Shown in pieces: positions 50,833 to 59,372 of a stretch of 64,000 bases of DNA. The first letter of the stretch is position 1. The number at the start of each line of letters is the position of its first letter. The notes beneath the pieces were generated by a model. That model was not told where the DNA came from and did not search any database. It saw only the letters and a list, made by a program, of their open reading frames with translations. The DNA is from Methylotenera sp. Lineage in GTDB: Bacteria; Pseudomonadota; Gammaproteobacteria; Burkholderiales; Methylophilaceae. Location: the NCBI GenBank assembly GCA_020622105.1, contig JAHRYP010000007.1, forward strand, positions 1-64,000, given 5' to 3'. The position numbers and the translations under genes are program-made.

Positions 50833-51777
50833 ATGCGTATTTTAATGATAACCATGAGTCTGCTGAGTTTTATCGGCTGCAGCAGTGTTAGTTCAGGCCA
50901 TATACATTCAAAAACAGGTCATGAGGATTTCGCTGTAGAAAAAGTGGCAGACGGTATTTATGTGCATCATGGCAAGCATCTGGATATTGATACTGGCTAC
51001 CAAGGCGATATTTGTAATATCAGTTTTATAGTCGGCAATAGAGGCGTTGCCGTGATTGATACAGGCGGTAGTCTTAAAGTGGGTGCACAGCTGCGCGAGG
51101 CGATTCGAAAGGTGACACCGTTGCCGGTGTTGTATGTAGTGAATACTCATGTGCATCCGGATCATGTCTATGGCAATGCAGCGTTTCTGGCTGATAAGCC
51201 GATTTTCGTTGGACATGACAAATTAGCCAATAGCATGGAGCTGCGTCGCGATCAGTACGCCAAGCTCAATGAAAAGTTGTTGCATGAGGATGCTAAAGGT
51301 AGTGAACTGATTAAACCAACGCTGACGGTAAAAGACACGCTTACGCTGGATCTGGGGGATAGGCCGCTCGAGCTGACTGCGCACCCTGTCGCACATACTA
51401 ATACCGATGTATCGCTGATTGATGTTAAGAGCAGCACCTTATTTGCAGGTGATTTGCTGTTTATTGAGCGTACCCCGGTGGTGGAGGCCGATATCAAGGG
51501 ATTGATAGCGGAAATCGAAAAACTAAAAGCCAGTCCTGCCAAGCAAGTGGTGCCTGGGCATGGCCCAGTGACCAAAGACTGGCTTGCCGCGTTAACTAAT
51601 GCTCAGCGTTATTTGAATCTGCTACTGACGGATGTACGCGCCAGTATCAAGAAAAACGAAGGTATGGAAAAGGCGATGGCAACAGCAGCGGCTGGTGAAA
51701 AGGACAAGTGGCAATTATTTGAAATAGCTAACAGGCGTAATGTGAATACGATCTACCCCGGGTTGGAATGGGAGTGA
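50833..51777 (+). CDS. MBL-fold lipoprotein, quinoprotein-relay-type zinc hydrolase
   Basis: 314 residues. A lipoprotein signal peptide with lipobox SFIGC (Cys15) anchors it to a membrane facing the periplasm. The metal-binding HVHPDH motif near residue 97, HTNTDV, GDLLF and PGHGP define a metallo-beta-lactamase hydrolase, and the C-terminal NRRNVNTIYPGLEWE resembles the tail of the proteins named quinoprotein relay system zinc metallohydrolase, which occur near PQQ-dependent dehydrogenases. No PQQ enzyme is in the window. AAGGAATG precedes the start. Substrate unknown. Confidence 0.85.
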   Translation: MRILMITMSLLSFIGCSSVSSGHIHSKTGHEDFAVEKVADGIYVHHGKHLDIDTGYQGDICNISFIVGNRGVAVIDTGGSLKVGAQLREAIRKVTPLPVLYVVNTHVHPDHVYGNAAFLADKPIFVGHDKLANSMELRRDQYAKLNEKLLHEDAKGSELIKPTLTVKDTLTLDLGDRPLELTAHPVAHTNTDVSLIDVKSSTLFAGDLLFIERTPVVEADIKGLIAEIEKLKASPAKQVVPGHGPVTKDWLAALTNAQRYLNLLLTDVRASIKKNEGMEKAMATAAAGEKDKWQLFEIANRRNVNTIYPGLEWE

Positions 51778-51779
51778 TT

Positions 51780-51818
51780 AAAAAGCGGTGCCAGATCATT
51801 AATCTGGCACCGCTTTTT
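51780..51818. terminator. Terminator after the MBL lipoprotein gene
   Basis: A 17-bp perfect stem (AAAAAGCGGTGCCAGAT and its complement) with a CATTA loop, ending in TTTTT. It is bidirectional and also serves the convergent doxX gene. Confidence 0.95.
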
Positions 51819-51845
51819 AATGTGTTGGAGATTTATTTTTTCAAA

Positions 51846-52214
51846 TTACTTTTTTAAATTATCCAGGCTGCATGCCGTGTTTGGATTTGCATGTAATAAC
51901 AACAAGCCGCCGGCGATAGCCATATATTGTAATAATGGAAGCTTGAGTAAGAAGATCAGGGCAACCACATAAATTGCCATCACTAAAGCAACAGCTTTAG
52001 TTTTATAACCTAGAAGCAAGCCCAAGCCACCTATCAGGTTAATTAAAATAATCAATGGTGCGAAGATTCCTGGTAAACCAAGACTACCTAAACCAGCTTG
52101 ATATTCCTGATAACCGGAAGGATTGTTCATAAAGCTGATGACGAGTGCAACGACCTGGACCAGAAAAATCTGCGCAAGCAGAATACGTGCAATGGTTGTT
52201 AAATATTTTTGCAT
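51846..52214 (-). CDS. DoxX family membrane protein
   Basis: 122 residues, four membrane helices. The N-terminal RILLAQIFLVQ, the GYQEY-AGLGSLGLPGIFAPL loop and LIGGLGLLLGYKTKAVA are typical of DoxX/DoxD-like proteins. Functions in the family range from quinone-related redox reactions to unknown; nothing here narrows it. A single-gene unit with the terminator on its 3' side. Confidence 0.9.
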   Translation of the reverse strand: MQKYLTTIARILLAQIFLVQVVALVISFMNNPSGYQEYQAGLGSLGLPGIFAPLIILINLIGGLGLLLGYKTKAVALVMAIYVVALIFLLKLPLLQYMAIAGGLLLLHANPNTACSLDNLKK

Positions 52215-52315
52215 ATTAAACCTTAAGTTTCGTTAAATTAACTGAAAAGACAAACACGCATAATGCCTGTTACTGTCATAGCCTGCAAGAGGCAATCTAA
52301 TAGGGCGGTCAAGGT

Positions 52316-52741
52316 TTGAAAGATAATTTTGTGATTAAGCAAGTAACGTGGCAAACGCATGCAGCACCCTTAAAAAAAGTGCGTGAAGAGGTATTTATTA
52401 AAGAGCAGCATGTATCTATTGCGCTGGAATGGGATGGCATGGATGAGCCCGCACAGCATCTTCTGGCAGTGAGTGTTGCAGGTGAGCCTATAGGCTGTGC
52501 AAGGCTGACAGGTGATGGAAATATAGGGCGCATGGCTGTTCTAAAGCCGTGGCGTGGGTTTGGAGTTGGCAGCGCCTTGCTTACTAGGGCTGTTTCCTTG
52601 TATCAACAGCAAGGTGCAGACCGTATCATGCTGTCAGCACAGATGCATGCAATACCCTTTTATGAAAAGTTTGGCTTTAAGGGCTGCAGTGAGCCTTATT
52701 TAGATGCGGGCATTCTGCATATCGATATGCGACTAAAGTAA
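52316..52741 (+). CDS. GNAT family N-acetyltransferase
   Basis: 141 residues, TTG start behind AAGG. Acetyl-CoA-binding motif A is RMAVLKPWRGFGVGSALL near residue 72, and motif B is AIPFYEKFGFKGCSEPYLDAGILHIDM. The N-terminal LKKVREEVFIKEQHVS places it with the ElaA/YjcF-like GNATs. The acceptor substrate is unknown. Confidence 0.9.
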   Translation: MKDNFVIKQVTWQTHAAPLKKVREEVFIKEQHVSIALEWDGMDEPAQHLLAVSVAGEPIGCARLTGDGNIGRMAVLKPWRGFGVGSALLTRAVSLYQQQGADRIMLSAQMHAIPFYEKFGFKGCSEPYLDAGILHIDMRLK

Positions 52742-53006
52742 ATGTCAGAGAATTGCTAACATCACGGCTGAAATAACGACATCTGTAGGCTGTTAGCTTT
52801 CTAACTGAGAGGCAAACGTTTTTGTGCGTAATAAGTCAGAAAACGTAGAGTCTGTGCAATAGAGTTAAATAAGCATATTAATATTTTTTATGGTGAATCT
52901 ATAAAATACGCATACAGTCAATCACCCTTATGGGTGATTATTGATGTAAAATTTCCGACGAACCATAAGACAAGACTGGCTCTGTAATCCAGAGGGATAA
53001 TGGATA
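52742..53006 (+). promoter_or_regulatory. Leader of the coiled-coil AsmA gene with an 8-bp hairpin
   Basis: A 265-bp gap. The only notable element is AATCACCC-TTAT-GGGTGATT (52920-52939), followed by ATTGATG. It lacks a T-run, and sits 67 bp before the start codon, so an operator or leader structure is as likely as a terminator for the GNAT gene. Confidence 0.35.
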
Positions 53007-55874
53007 ATGGATTTAAAAACTATTTACAGTAAAACACCAAAGGCATCTCGTGCCCCATTACCTTGGGTAGGAGGCCTATCAGCACAATTTAAGCAAATAT
53101 TGTCACACGTAGATGGTAAGCAGAGTGTTGAGGATATTCTGCCTAAGGCCGGAAAACTGAGTATTCATGAGTTACACAAGGTACTACTCAAGCTCGAAGA
53201 AGATGGTTATATCAAGCGTGTATCAAGTCATCAGGCAGAACCAGAGTGGTTAAATGAGATCAGCAGTTATGGTATTAATGCGAATAATAATTACAGTATT
53301 GCAGTAGAGGAAATTGATCCAGCTGAACTGGATTTTGACAGCTCAGATTTTAGTGCTGACACCGCTGCTGAAATAAAAGAAACGGCTGAACAGAACCCAG
53401 AGGCCGAAGCTGCTGTGGATGCGGATGTAGCGCGCAGGGCTCAAGAAGTAAAGGCAATAAAAGCCAAGCGCGAAGCCGAGCGCAAGGCACAAGCAGAAGC
53501 TGCAGAAAAAGCCAGACTTGAGGCCGCAGAGCAAGCAAAACGCATAGCAGAAGCCGGAGCAAAGGCACGGCAGGAAGTCGAGCGTATAGAGCGTGAAAAG
53601 GTAGAGTTGCTTGCTAAAGCGAAAGCCGAGGCGGAGGAACAAGCGCGCATAGATGCTGAACGTAAGGCGCAAGCTGAAGCTACAGAAAAGGCAAGATTGG
53701 AAGCAGAACGTATCGCGCACGCGAAAGCTGAAGAGCAAGCAAGAATAGAGCTCGAACGCAAAGCTCAGGATGAGTTGGCAGCAAAAGCCAAGCAGGAAGC
53801 TGAAGAAAAGGCACGGCAAGAAGCAGAGCGCATAGAGCGCGAAAAAGCAGAAGCGCTCGCTAAAGCGAAAGCCGAAGAAGAAGCACGGTTACAGGCGGAA
53901 GCCGAGCGTAAAGCTCAGGTCGAAGCTGCCGAGAAGGCCAGACTTGAGGCTGAACGTATTGCCCGTGAGGAAGCTGAAGAAAAAGCTCGCTTAGAAGCAG
54001 AACGCATAGCGCGTGAAAAGGCAGAAGCGCTCGCTAAAGCGAAAGCTGAAGAAGAAGCACGTTTGCAGGCGGAGGCAGAGCGTCAGGCTAAAGCAGAGGC
54101 TGAGGAGCAAGTGCGTCTGGAGACTGAACGTAAAGCGCAAGAGGCAGCAGCAGAACAAGCCAGACTGGAACAGGAGCGTATCGCGCGCGAGGCGGCTGAA
54201 GAAGAGGCCAGAATTGAGCGTGAACGTGTAGCTCAGGAAGAGTTGGCAGCAAAAGCCAAACTGGAAGCGGAGGAACAGGCACGTTTAGAAGCAGAACGTA
54301 TTGAGCGTGAAAAGGCAGAAGCGATTGCCAAGGCTGAAGCCGAACATGAGGCTCGTCTGCAGGCAGAGGCGGAACTTCAGGCTAAAGCAGAGGCTGAAGA
54401 AAAAGCACGTGTAGAAGCAGAGCGTATCGCACAAGTCGAAGCGGCAGAGCAAAAGCTGCGTGAAGCGGAACGTCTGGCACGCGAGGAAGAAAGAGTGCGA
54501 CGTGAAGCCGAGGAAAAAGCACGTTTAGAAGCTGAAAAAACAGTGCGCGAAGAGGCGAAGCGCCTCGCCAAGGAAGAAAAAGCAGCCAAGGCTAGGCTTA
54601 AGGCTGAAGAAAAAGCGCGTGCCAGAGCGTTACGCGGACCAAACATGCTCAATAAATTGAGCTTCAACAAGTTGCTCAAGCCAATATTGATTGCTATCCC
54701 GGTATTACTTATTCTTGTAGTTGGATTAATCCATGTAATGAATCTGGCCATGCTGATTGAGCCAATCGAGAAGTTGGCAACAGACAGTCTGGGAGAATCA
54801 GTCAAAGTGCAGGAAGTGCATGCGACATTGTTTCCGCAGCCACACTTGATACTTACAAATGTGGCCGTCGGCAGCAATGGTGATGTCAAGATTGGCAGTG
54901 TGAATATGGTGTCTAGTGTTTCAATGCTGTTCAATGATGTAAAAGCCATTAAATCACTTGATATCAATGATGTCACACTTACGCCAGCCGACTTTGGTCG
55001 ACAGGCGCAGTGGATCAATAACGCTGCAAAATCCGGTAAACTCAAGATCGAGAATATTACTTTAAAGAAAATTTCGTTCAAGGTTTCTGATTTAGAGCCT
55101 GAGGCTTTTAGCGGTAAAGTTGCGCTTACAGCATCCGGTGAGCTTGATAATGTCGAACTGGTCAATGCTGGCGGCAACCTCACGTTGCTGCTTACTCCGC
55201 AGAACGGTAGCGCTGCAGTTACGCTGACTGCCAGTGATTGGCAGCCTCCATTATTTAAAACATTGGCATTTGACGAAGTGACTGCCACAGGCGTTATTAG
55301 CCAGAACCAGCTCAACTTCAGCCAGATTGAGGCCAAGGCATTTGGCGGTATTATTAAAGCGCAAGGTGAACTGCGCTGGGGCGGACGTTTGAGTGCATCA
55401 GGCAATTTTGAGCTGATAAAAATGACATTACCGCGCGCACTTTCAGCCTATGACAGCAGTGCCTCTATAGATGGCACCCTTAACGCCAATGGCGTATTTA
55501 CAAGTAATGCTAATCAGGTTTCAGAGCTGGCGCAAGCTACAGAAGTCGATGCAAATTTCGAAGTGCTTGCGGGCAAAATCAATGGTATTGCGCTGTCACA
55601 TACGCTGGTGGCCGGGCCTGCCAGCAAACCGTCGCCGGATGCTGACTTTACACGATTTGATACGCTAACTGGCAACCTGCAATTCAAGGATAGCCAATTT
55701 AAGTATAAACAATTTGCACTCAAAACCGAGCAGTTTCGTGCACGAGGTAATTTTAATATTGAATCTGATAAGACCGTATCTGGAAAAGTCAGTGCCGAGC
55801 TAACTTCAACATCGCAGCGCCGACAGGGTAGTTTCACTATCAGTGGCCAACTAGCGGACGTTAAATTTAAATAA
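53007..55874 (+). CDS. Chimeric protein: winged-helix-like domain, long coiled coil, membrane helix, AsmA-like domain
   Basis: 955 residues. Residues 1-75 look like a small winged-helix fold (FKQILSHVDGKQSVEDIL, HKVLLKLEEDGYIKRV). An acidic linker runs to about 140. About 141-540 is an unbroken Ala/Glu/Lys/Arg coiled coil of TolA character with repeating EAERIAREKAEALAKAKAEE-like units. A hydrophobic helix at about 557-580 (IAIPVLLILVVGLIHVMNLAMLI) crosses the membrane. From about 585 to the end the sequence is AsmA-like (ATLFPQPHLILTNVAVG, SGKVALTASGELD, ADFTRFDTLTGNLQFKDSQF). The predicted topology puts the first 550 residues in the cytoplasm and the AsmA part in the periplasm. Function unknown; AsmA-like proteins are implicated in envelope lipid transport. 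The start is ATG at 53007, with GAGGGATAATGGATA upstream. Confidence 0.88.
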   Translation: MDLKTIYSKTPKASRAPLPWVGGLSAQFKQILSHVDGKQSVEDILPKAGKLSIHELHKVLLKLEEDGYIKRVSSHQAEPEWLNEISSYGINANNNYSIAVEEIDPAELDFDSSDFSADTAAEIKETAEQNPEAEAAVDADVARRAQEVKAIKAKREAERKAQAEAAEKARLEAAEQAKRIAEAGAKARQEVERIEREKVELLAKAKAEAEEQARIDAERKAQAEATEKARLEAERIAHAKAEEQARIELERKAQDELAAKAKQEAEEKARQEAERIEREKAEALAKAKAEEEARLQAEAERKAQVEAAEKARLEAERIAREEAEEKARLEAERIAREKAEALAKAKAEEEARLQAEAERQAKAEAEEQVRLETERKAQEAAAEQARLEQERIAREAAEEEARIERERVAQEELAAKAKLEAEEQARLEAERIEREKAEAIAKAEAEHEARLQAEAELQAKAEAEEKARVEAERIAQVEAAEQKLREAERLAREEERVRREAEEKARLEAEKTVREEAKRLAKEEKAAKARLKAEEKARARALRGPNMLNKLSFNKLLKPILIAIPVLLILVVGLIHVMNLAMLIEPIEKLATDSLGESVKVQEVHATLFPQPHLILTNVAVGSNGDVKIGSVNMVSSVSMLFNDVKAIKSLDINDVTLTPADFGRQAQWINNAAKSGKLKIENITLKKISFKVSDLEPEAFSGKVALTASGELDNVELVNAGGNLTLLLTPQNGSAAVTLTASDWQPPLFKTLAFDEVTATGVISQNQLNFSQIEAKAFGGIIKAQGELRWGGRLSASGNFELIKMTLPRALSAYDSSASIDGTLNANGVFTSNANQVSELAQATEVDANFEVLAGKINGIALSHTLVAGPASKPSPDADFTRFDTLTGNLQFKDSQFKYKQFALKTEQFRARGNFNIESDKTVSGKVSAELTSTSQRRQGSFTISGQLADVKFK

Positions 55875-56075
55875 TACGGTATGGCAGAAGCCCGTTATTT
55901 ATATAGCGCTACTATTTGTGTTAGGCATGAATTTCAGGCAACTACTACTTAGGTGTAAATTGCTTAAAGCGGGGCTATTCTATAAAATCTCGTGTTACAG
56001 CATTTAAGCGTAACAGCTTAATTATCAGATTCATTTTATTCACAATTCTACATTTCTAATTCTCAAGGATTTCTC

Positions 56076-56627
56076 ATGTCAAAGATCGTTTTCAAAGCGG
56101 GTGAAGCTACCGTATACACTGAAGGTAAAGACGTAACAGCAGCAATGCCTGAAATTTTAATCGGCGCAGTTGATGGACCAGTAGGTCAGGCATTTGCCAA
56201 CTTGATGGCACAAAGCAAAGGTCACACTGCGATGTTTGCGGTGCGTGATATTAATCAGTTAGTGCGTCCAGTTTGTATGACCGTGCCAAAAGTAACTTTA
56301 AAAGGCAGCACAGATGTAAGCTTATTCGGTGGTGTGGTGCAAGCGGCGACAGCCGATGCGATTCTGGACTGTGTAATCGAAGGCATTATCCCAAAAGAGC
56401 AAGCAAATGACTTGTGCATTATCAGCCTGGTATGGATTGACCCAGGTTGTATCGCACTTGAAAAAGAAGGTACATTGGACAAAGCCGACATGTACAAAAA
56501 CAACTACGAAGCTACTAAACTGGCGATCAAACGTGCATTGAATGACGAGCCAACGATCGATGAGTTGATTGCAAACCGTCATAAGATCAAACACTGTATG
56601 TGGGAAGATTCTTGGGATCAAAAGTAA
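56076..56627 (+). CDS. Formaldehyde-activating enzyme (Fae) homologue, catalytic His apparently absent
   Basis: 183 residues; AAGGA lies seven bases before the ATG. Collinear with Fae, which speeds condensation of formaldehyde with tetrahydromethanopterin: GEATVYTEGKDV at the start, VTVPKVTLKGSTDVSLFGG in the middle, and near the end VIEGIIPKEQANDL and NNYEATKLAIKRAL. Aligned by hand, the position of the catalytic histidine in canonical Fae (AHIDLIIG) is AMPEILIG here, so His becomes Met24 and the following Asp becomes Glu26. It also has an insertion (CIALEKEGTLDKADM) and a different Cys/Trp-rich C-terminus (HCMWEDSWDQK). It is therefore probably one of the divergent Fae paralogues of methylotrophs rather than the main enzyme; no other H4MPT gene is near. 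Confidence 0.88.
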   Translation: MSKIVFKAGEATVYTEGKDVTAAMPEILIGAVDGPVGQAFANLMAQSKGHTAMFAVRDINQLVRPVCMTVPKVTLKGSTDVSLFGGVVQAATADAILDCVIEGIIPKEQANDLCIISLVWIDPGCIALEKEGTLDKADMYKNNYEATKLAIKRALNDEPTIDELIANRHKIKHCMWEDSWDQK

Positions 56628-56639
56628 AATCAATTTAAT

Positions 56640-56829
56640 GGGCGCATAGCTTTGTTGCGCGGTACTCGAAATCCTCATGTACTTCATGTACATTCCGGTT
56701 TCTGCGTTCCGTGCGCCTTTGGCGTCAAACCGAGCTGCTTAAGCAGCCGTTTTGACGGACACGCCCCTTTCACGCCAAGCTTCCTGCTTTAGCAGGTTAG
56801 CTTTGTGGGGACGCCCTTTACGGGTGTAC
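56640..56829. repeat. Structured dispersed repeat, copy B
   Basis: Begins GGGCGCAT 12 bp after the fae-like stop. Hairpin 1: GAAATC/GGTTTC (56668-56673, 56697-56702) with inner ATGTAC/GTACAT. Linker CGTTCCGTGCGCC, TTTGGCGT. Hairpin 2: GTCAAA/TTTGAC around GCTGCTTAAGCAGC (56724-56756). Then CGGACACGCCC and an extra hairpin absent from copy A, AAGC..CCTGC-TTTA-GCAGG..GCTT (56777-56803), ending ACGCCCTTTACGGGTGTAC. The stems differ in sequence from copy A but not in form. Confidence 0.75.
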
Positions 56830-56889
56830 GGGTGCTTTGCGTCCGATAAAATTAATTTTTGGCTCTAGAACCAGTTCCAAATATGCAAT

Positions 56890-56920
56890 AAAAAAGCGGC
56901 TAGAAATTAGCCGCTTTTTT
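56890..56920. terminator. Bidirectional terminator after yqjK
   Basis: A6-GCGGCTA-GAAAT-TAGCCGC-T6. On the minus strand it lies 16 bp past the yqjK-type gene; on the plus strand it would stop transcripts from the fae-like gene after the repeat. Confidence 0.95.
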
Positions 56921-56935
56921 ATTGTTTAAATATTT

Positions 56936-57238
56936 TTAATCTTTACGCACAGATTCACGTATGTTGCGCACCAGTTGAAATACAGACCAGCTGGTTTGTA
57001 GCAGCGCTGAGAAGCGCGCTACGTGAAGCCTGCTGATCAATATCCCAGTTAATGCGCTTACGCCGGTCATGAGTATCGGGTAGCGTTTAAAGTAACGCAC
57101 TACTTCCAAGCCACGGCCTGCAATTACCAGCGGTTTGCGTAATGGCTGCATACTCTGAGCTAATACTATGCGCTGTGACGCTGCTTTATCAATCAACTTT
57201 TGCTTGCGTTCAGCAAGTGTTGCTAATTTTTCATTCAT
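56936..57238 (-). CDS. yqjK: YqjK-like small protein
   Basis: 100 residues from the ATG at 57238, chosen because AGGAG lies six bases upstream. A basic N-terminal helix (NEKLATLAERKQKLIDKAASQR) leads to a short hydrophobic stretch (YPILMTGVSALTGILIS, about 53-69) and a basic C-terminus. This matches YqjK, last of the conserved yqjD-yqjE-yqjK cluster. The function is not established. Confidence 0.85.
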   Translation of the reverse strand: MNEKLATLAERKQKLIDKAASQRIVLAQSMQPLRKPLVIAGRGLEVVRYFKRYPILMTGVSALTGILISRLHVARFSALLQTSWSVFQLVRNIRESVRKD

Positions 57239-57255
57239 TACCAACTCCTGCCTGC

Positions 57256-57648
57256 TTAAGGGTTCGTGTCAATTTCCTGATGGTCTTTGATCAGTTCAGC
57301 GAGGCTGGCTTCAAACATGCGCGGCATGGATTTCAATTTACTTACCACTATCGCGCCTAATATGGTGCCAGTGAACAAGAATAGCCCGGTAAGTGAACCC
57401 AGTACCAGTAACCGGTGCGTATCCCAGAACACTACTACTATCAGGATTGTAAGCAGCACTGCACCAAAGCACAGGCTGAACAGCGAAACAAAGGCCAATG
57501 CCAGCACTGAAATGAAGCGCTCACGCCCTTCTTCTAAGTCAGCACTTATCAACTCAAGGCGTGTATGAACTATCGCAATGAGTGTTACGGTGAGGTTCTT
57601 CAGAGAGTTGAGTAAACCCTCTGCTGGTTGGTTAGGAGTCTCAGCCAT
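57256..57648 (-). CDS. yqjE: YqjE-like (phage holin family, DUF1469) membrane protein
   Basis: 130 residues. A soluble N-terminal helix ending LELISADLEEGRERF precedes two membrane helices (VLALAFVSLFSLCFGAVLLTILIVV and LVLGSLTGLFLFTGTILGAIVV). Middle gene of the yqjDEK cluster, with 6 to 17 bp gaps. Despite the family name there is no lysis context. Confidence 0.9.
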   Translation of the reverse strand: MAETPNQPAEGLLNSLKNLTVTLIAIVHTRLELISADLEEGRERFISVLALAFVSLFSLCFGAVLLTILIVVVFWDTHRLLVLGSLTGLFLFTGTILGAIVVSKLKSMPRMFEASLAELIKDHQEIDTNP

Positions 57649-57654
57649 CGCAGC

Positions 57655-57975
57655 CTAGCGCCTGCCGATAAGTAAGCCGACTACCAATCCAATGCCCGCA
57701 GCAATACCTACTGCATGCCAAGGTTTTTCATGTACATAATCATCAGTTGCCTGTGCTGCGATTTTGCCTTTTTCAACTAAAGCATCCTGTGCTTCGCTTA
57801 ATTTTACTTTAGCAACGGCCAGTGACTCTTCTGCTTTGGCGCGTAAATTGACAACTGCTTCACCACCTTGGTTAGCTGTAGCTCTAATAAGTGCCTCTGC
57901 ATCAGCAATCACAACTTTGAAGTCGCTGATCAATTGCTCTTTAGTTACCGTAGTGCTTTGAATGTTATTACTCAT
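57655..57975 (-). CDS. yqjD: YqjD/ElaB (DUF883) family protein
   Basis: 106 residues. An amphipathic helical N-terminal part (EQLISDFKVVIADAEALIRATA) is followed by a C-terminal membrane anchor starting YVHEKPWHAVGIAAGIGLVVGLLIGRR, the defining end of the family. E. coli members bind the inner membrane and ribosomes in stationary phase. First gene of the yqjDEK cluster, with AGGAG upstream. Confidence 0.93.
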   Translation of the reverse strand: MSNNIQSTTVTKEQLISDFKVVIADAEALIRATANQGGEAVVNLRAKAEESLAVAKVKLSEAQDALVEKGKIAAQATDDYVHEKPWHAVGIAAGIGLVVGLLIGRR

Positions 57976-58269
57976 TGAAATTCTCCTTTTTATTAGTCAT
58001 GGCAATGTTCAATTCGACAATTGCTTAATAACTTAATTCCGTATTGTATTAATTCGTTGATTAGCAATTGCTGATTTATTCCCTCATTGAGGTGAGCCAA
58101 CAGACGCAGCACTTCGTAATCTGTTGATAGTATAAATTACTTGATGGCTTATCTTCAGTTCGCAATCGCACATTAAGAATAAATCAATGTTTCTATTACT
58201 ATGCTACGCCTAGCAATCTGATTGGGCAAGGTAATGATTGTTTCTGTTGATGCAGGTCAAACTGCAGAT

Positions 58270-59316
58270 TCAGGTATTTAGATTGAGCATGGACTGCAGT
58301 ATTTTACGCACGGGTGTAGGAATGGCAGCGCCGATGGCATCTTCAATACTTAGCCATATCTGGCCAGTTTCACGCACTTCTGAATGTCGCTTTATGACCT
58401 CAAGAGGCTGCGGCGTGATATGCAATTTAAAGTGTGTAAATGCATGGCTTAGTTGAGGCAATGCCTGTTGCGGCTGCACAGTCATGCCAAACCGCTGTTG
58501 TGCGACGGCGCTATAATCATCAGTGCTTTCCTGTTCCGGGAAGCTCCATAATCCACCCCAGATGCCGCTGGGTGGGCGTTTTTCCAGCATGACATGATCT
58601 CCCTGCAGCATAATCAGCATCGTAGTATGTTTTTCAGGGATCGTTTTGCGTGGTTTTGGGGTAGGCAGCTGGCTCACACGCTGTTGTTGATAAGCTTGAC
58701 AGCTTTTTACCAGCGGACATTGCAGGCATTGTGGCTTGCTTCTGCTGCATAGCGTAGCGCCTAAGTCCATCAGGCCTTGGGTGTAAGCGACCATATCGGT
58801 TTTTGGCAGCAGACCCTCAGCCAGTGACCACAGTTCTTTTTCAGTTTTAGGTGTGCCGGGCCAGCCTTCAACAGCAAAATGTCTTGCTAATACGCGCTTT
58901 ACATTGCCATCGAGTATCGTTTGCACCTGATTGAAGGCAAATGAGGCAATAGCGGCAGCAGTGGAGCGGCCAATGCCAGACAAGGTTTGAATCGTATCAA
59001 AGTCTTGCGGAAACACGCCGCCATGGTCATCCATGATGGTTTGTGCCGCATTGTGCAGGTTGCGCGCTCTTGAGTAATAGCCTAAGCCGCTCCAGTGCTG
59101 TAGCACTTCATCCTGTGTTGCATTCGCGAGCGCAGAAATCGTTGGAAAGCGCTGCATGAATTTACTGTAATAACCAATCACGGCTGTAACCTGTGTTTGC
59201 TGCAGCATGATTTCTGATACCCAAATAGCGTAAGGGTCAGTGGTATTCTGCCAGGGTAGATCATGGCGGCCGTGTAGCTTTTGCCAAACGATGAGGCGGC
59301 TGGAGAAATCAGTCAT
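58270..59316 (-). CDS. mutY: Adenine DNA glycosylase MutY
   Basis: Removes adenine mispaired with 8-oxoguanine. It is 348 residues. The catalytic Glu is in WVSEIMLQQTQV near residue 35. The helix-hairpin-helix LSGIGRSTAAAIASF leads to the catalytic Asp in LDGNVKRVLARHF near 138, and the 4Fe-4S cluster cysteines follow as C-x6-C-x2-C-x5-C (CSRSKPQCLQCPLVKSC). The C-terminal MutT-like domain recognising 8-oxoG is present (EKRPPSGIWGGLWSFPE). Confidence 0.98.
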   Translation of the reverse strand: MTDFSSRLIVWQKLHGRHDLPWQNTTDPYAIWVSEIMLQQTQVTAVIGYYSKFMQRFPTISALANATQDEVLQHWSGLGYYSRARNLHNAAQTIMDDHGGVFPQDFDTIQTLSGIGRSTAAAIASFAFNQVQTILDGNVKRVLARHFAVEGWPGTPKTEKELWSLAEGLLPKTDMVAYTQGLMDLGATLCSRSKPQCLQCPLVKSCQAYQQQRVSQLPTPKPRKTIPEKHTTMLIMLQGDHVMLEKRPPSGIWGGLWSFPEQESTDDYSAVAQQRFGMTVQPQQALPQLSHAFTHFKLHITPQPLEVIKRHSEVRETGQIWLSIEDAIGAAIPTPVRKILQSMLNLNT

Positions 59317-59372
59317 AGGTTATTTATATGATCTTTGATACGATGTAAGTTGATTTAATTTTAGGATTTAAG

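Noticed and set aside
53343-53819. Antisense frames under the coiled-coil region
   Set aside because: Low-complexity Ala/Glu codons keep the opposite strand open by composition alone.
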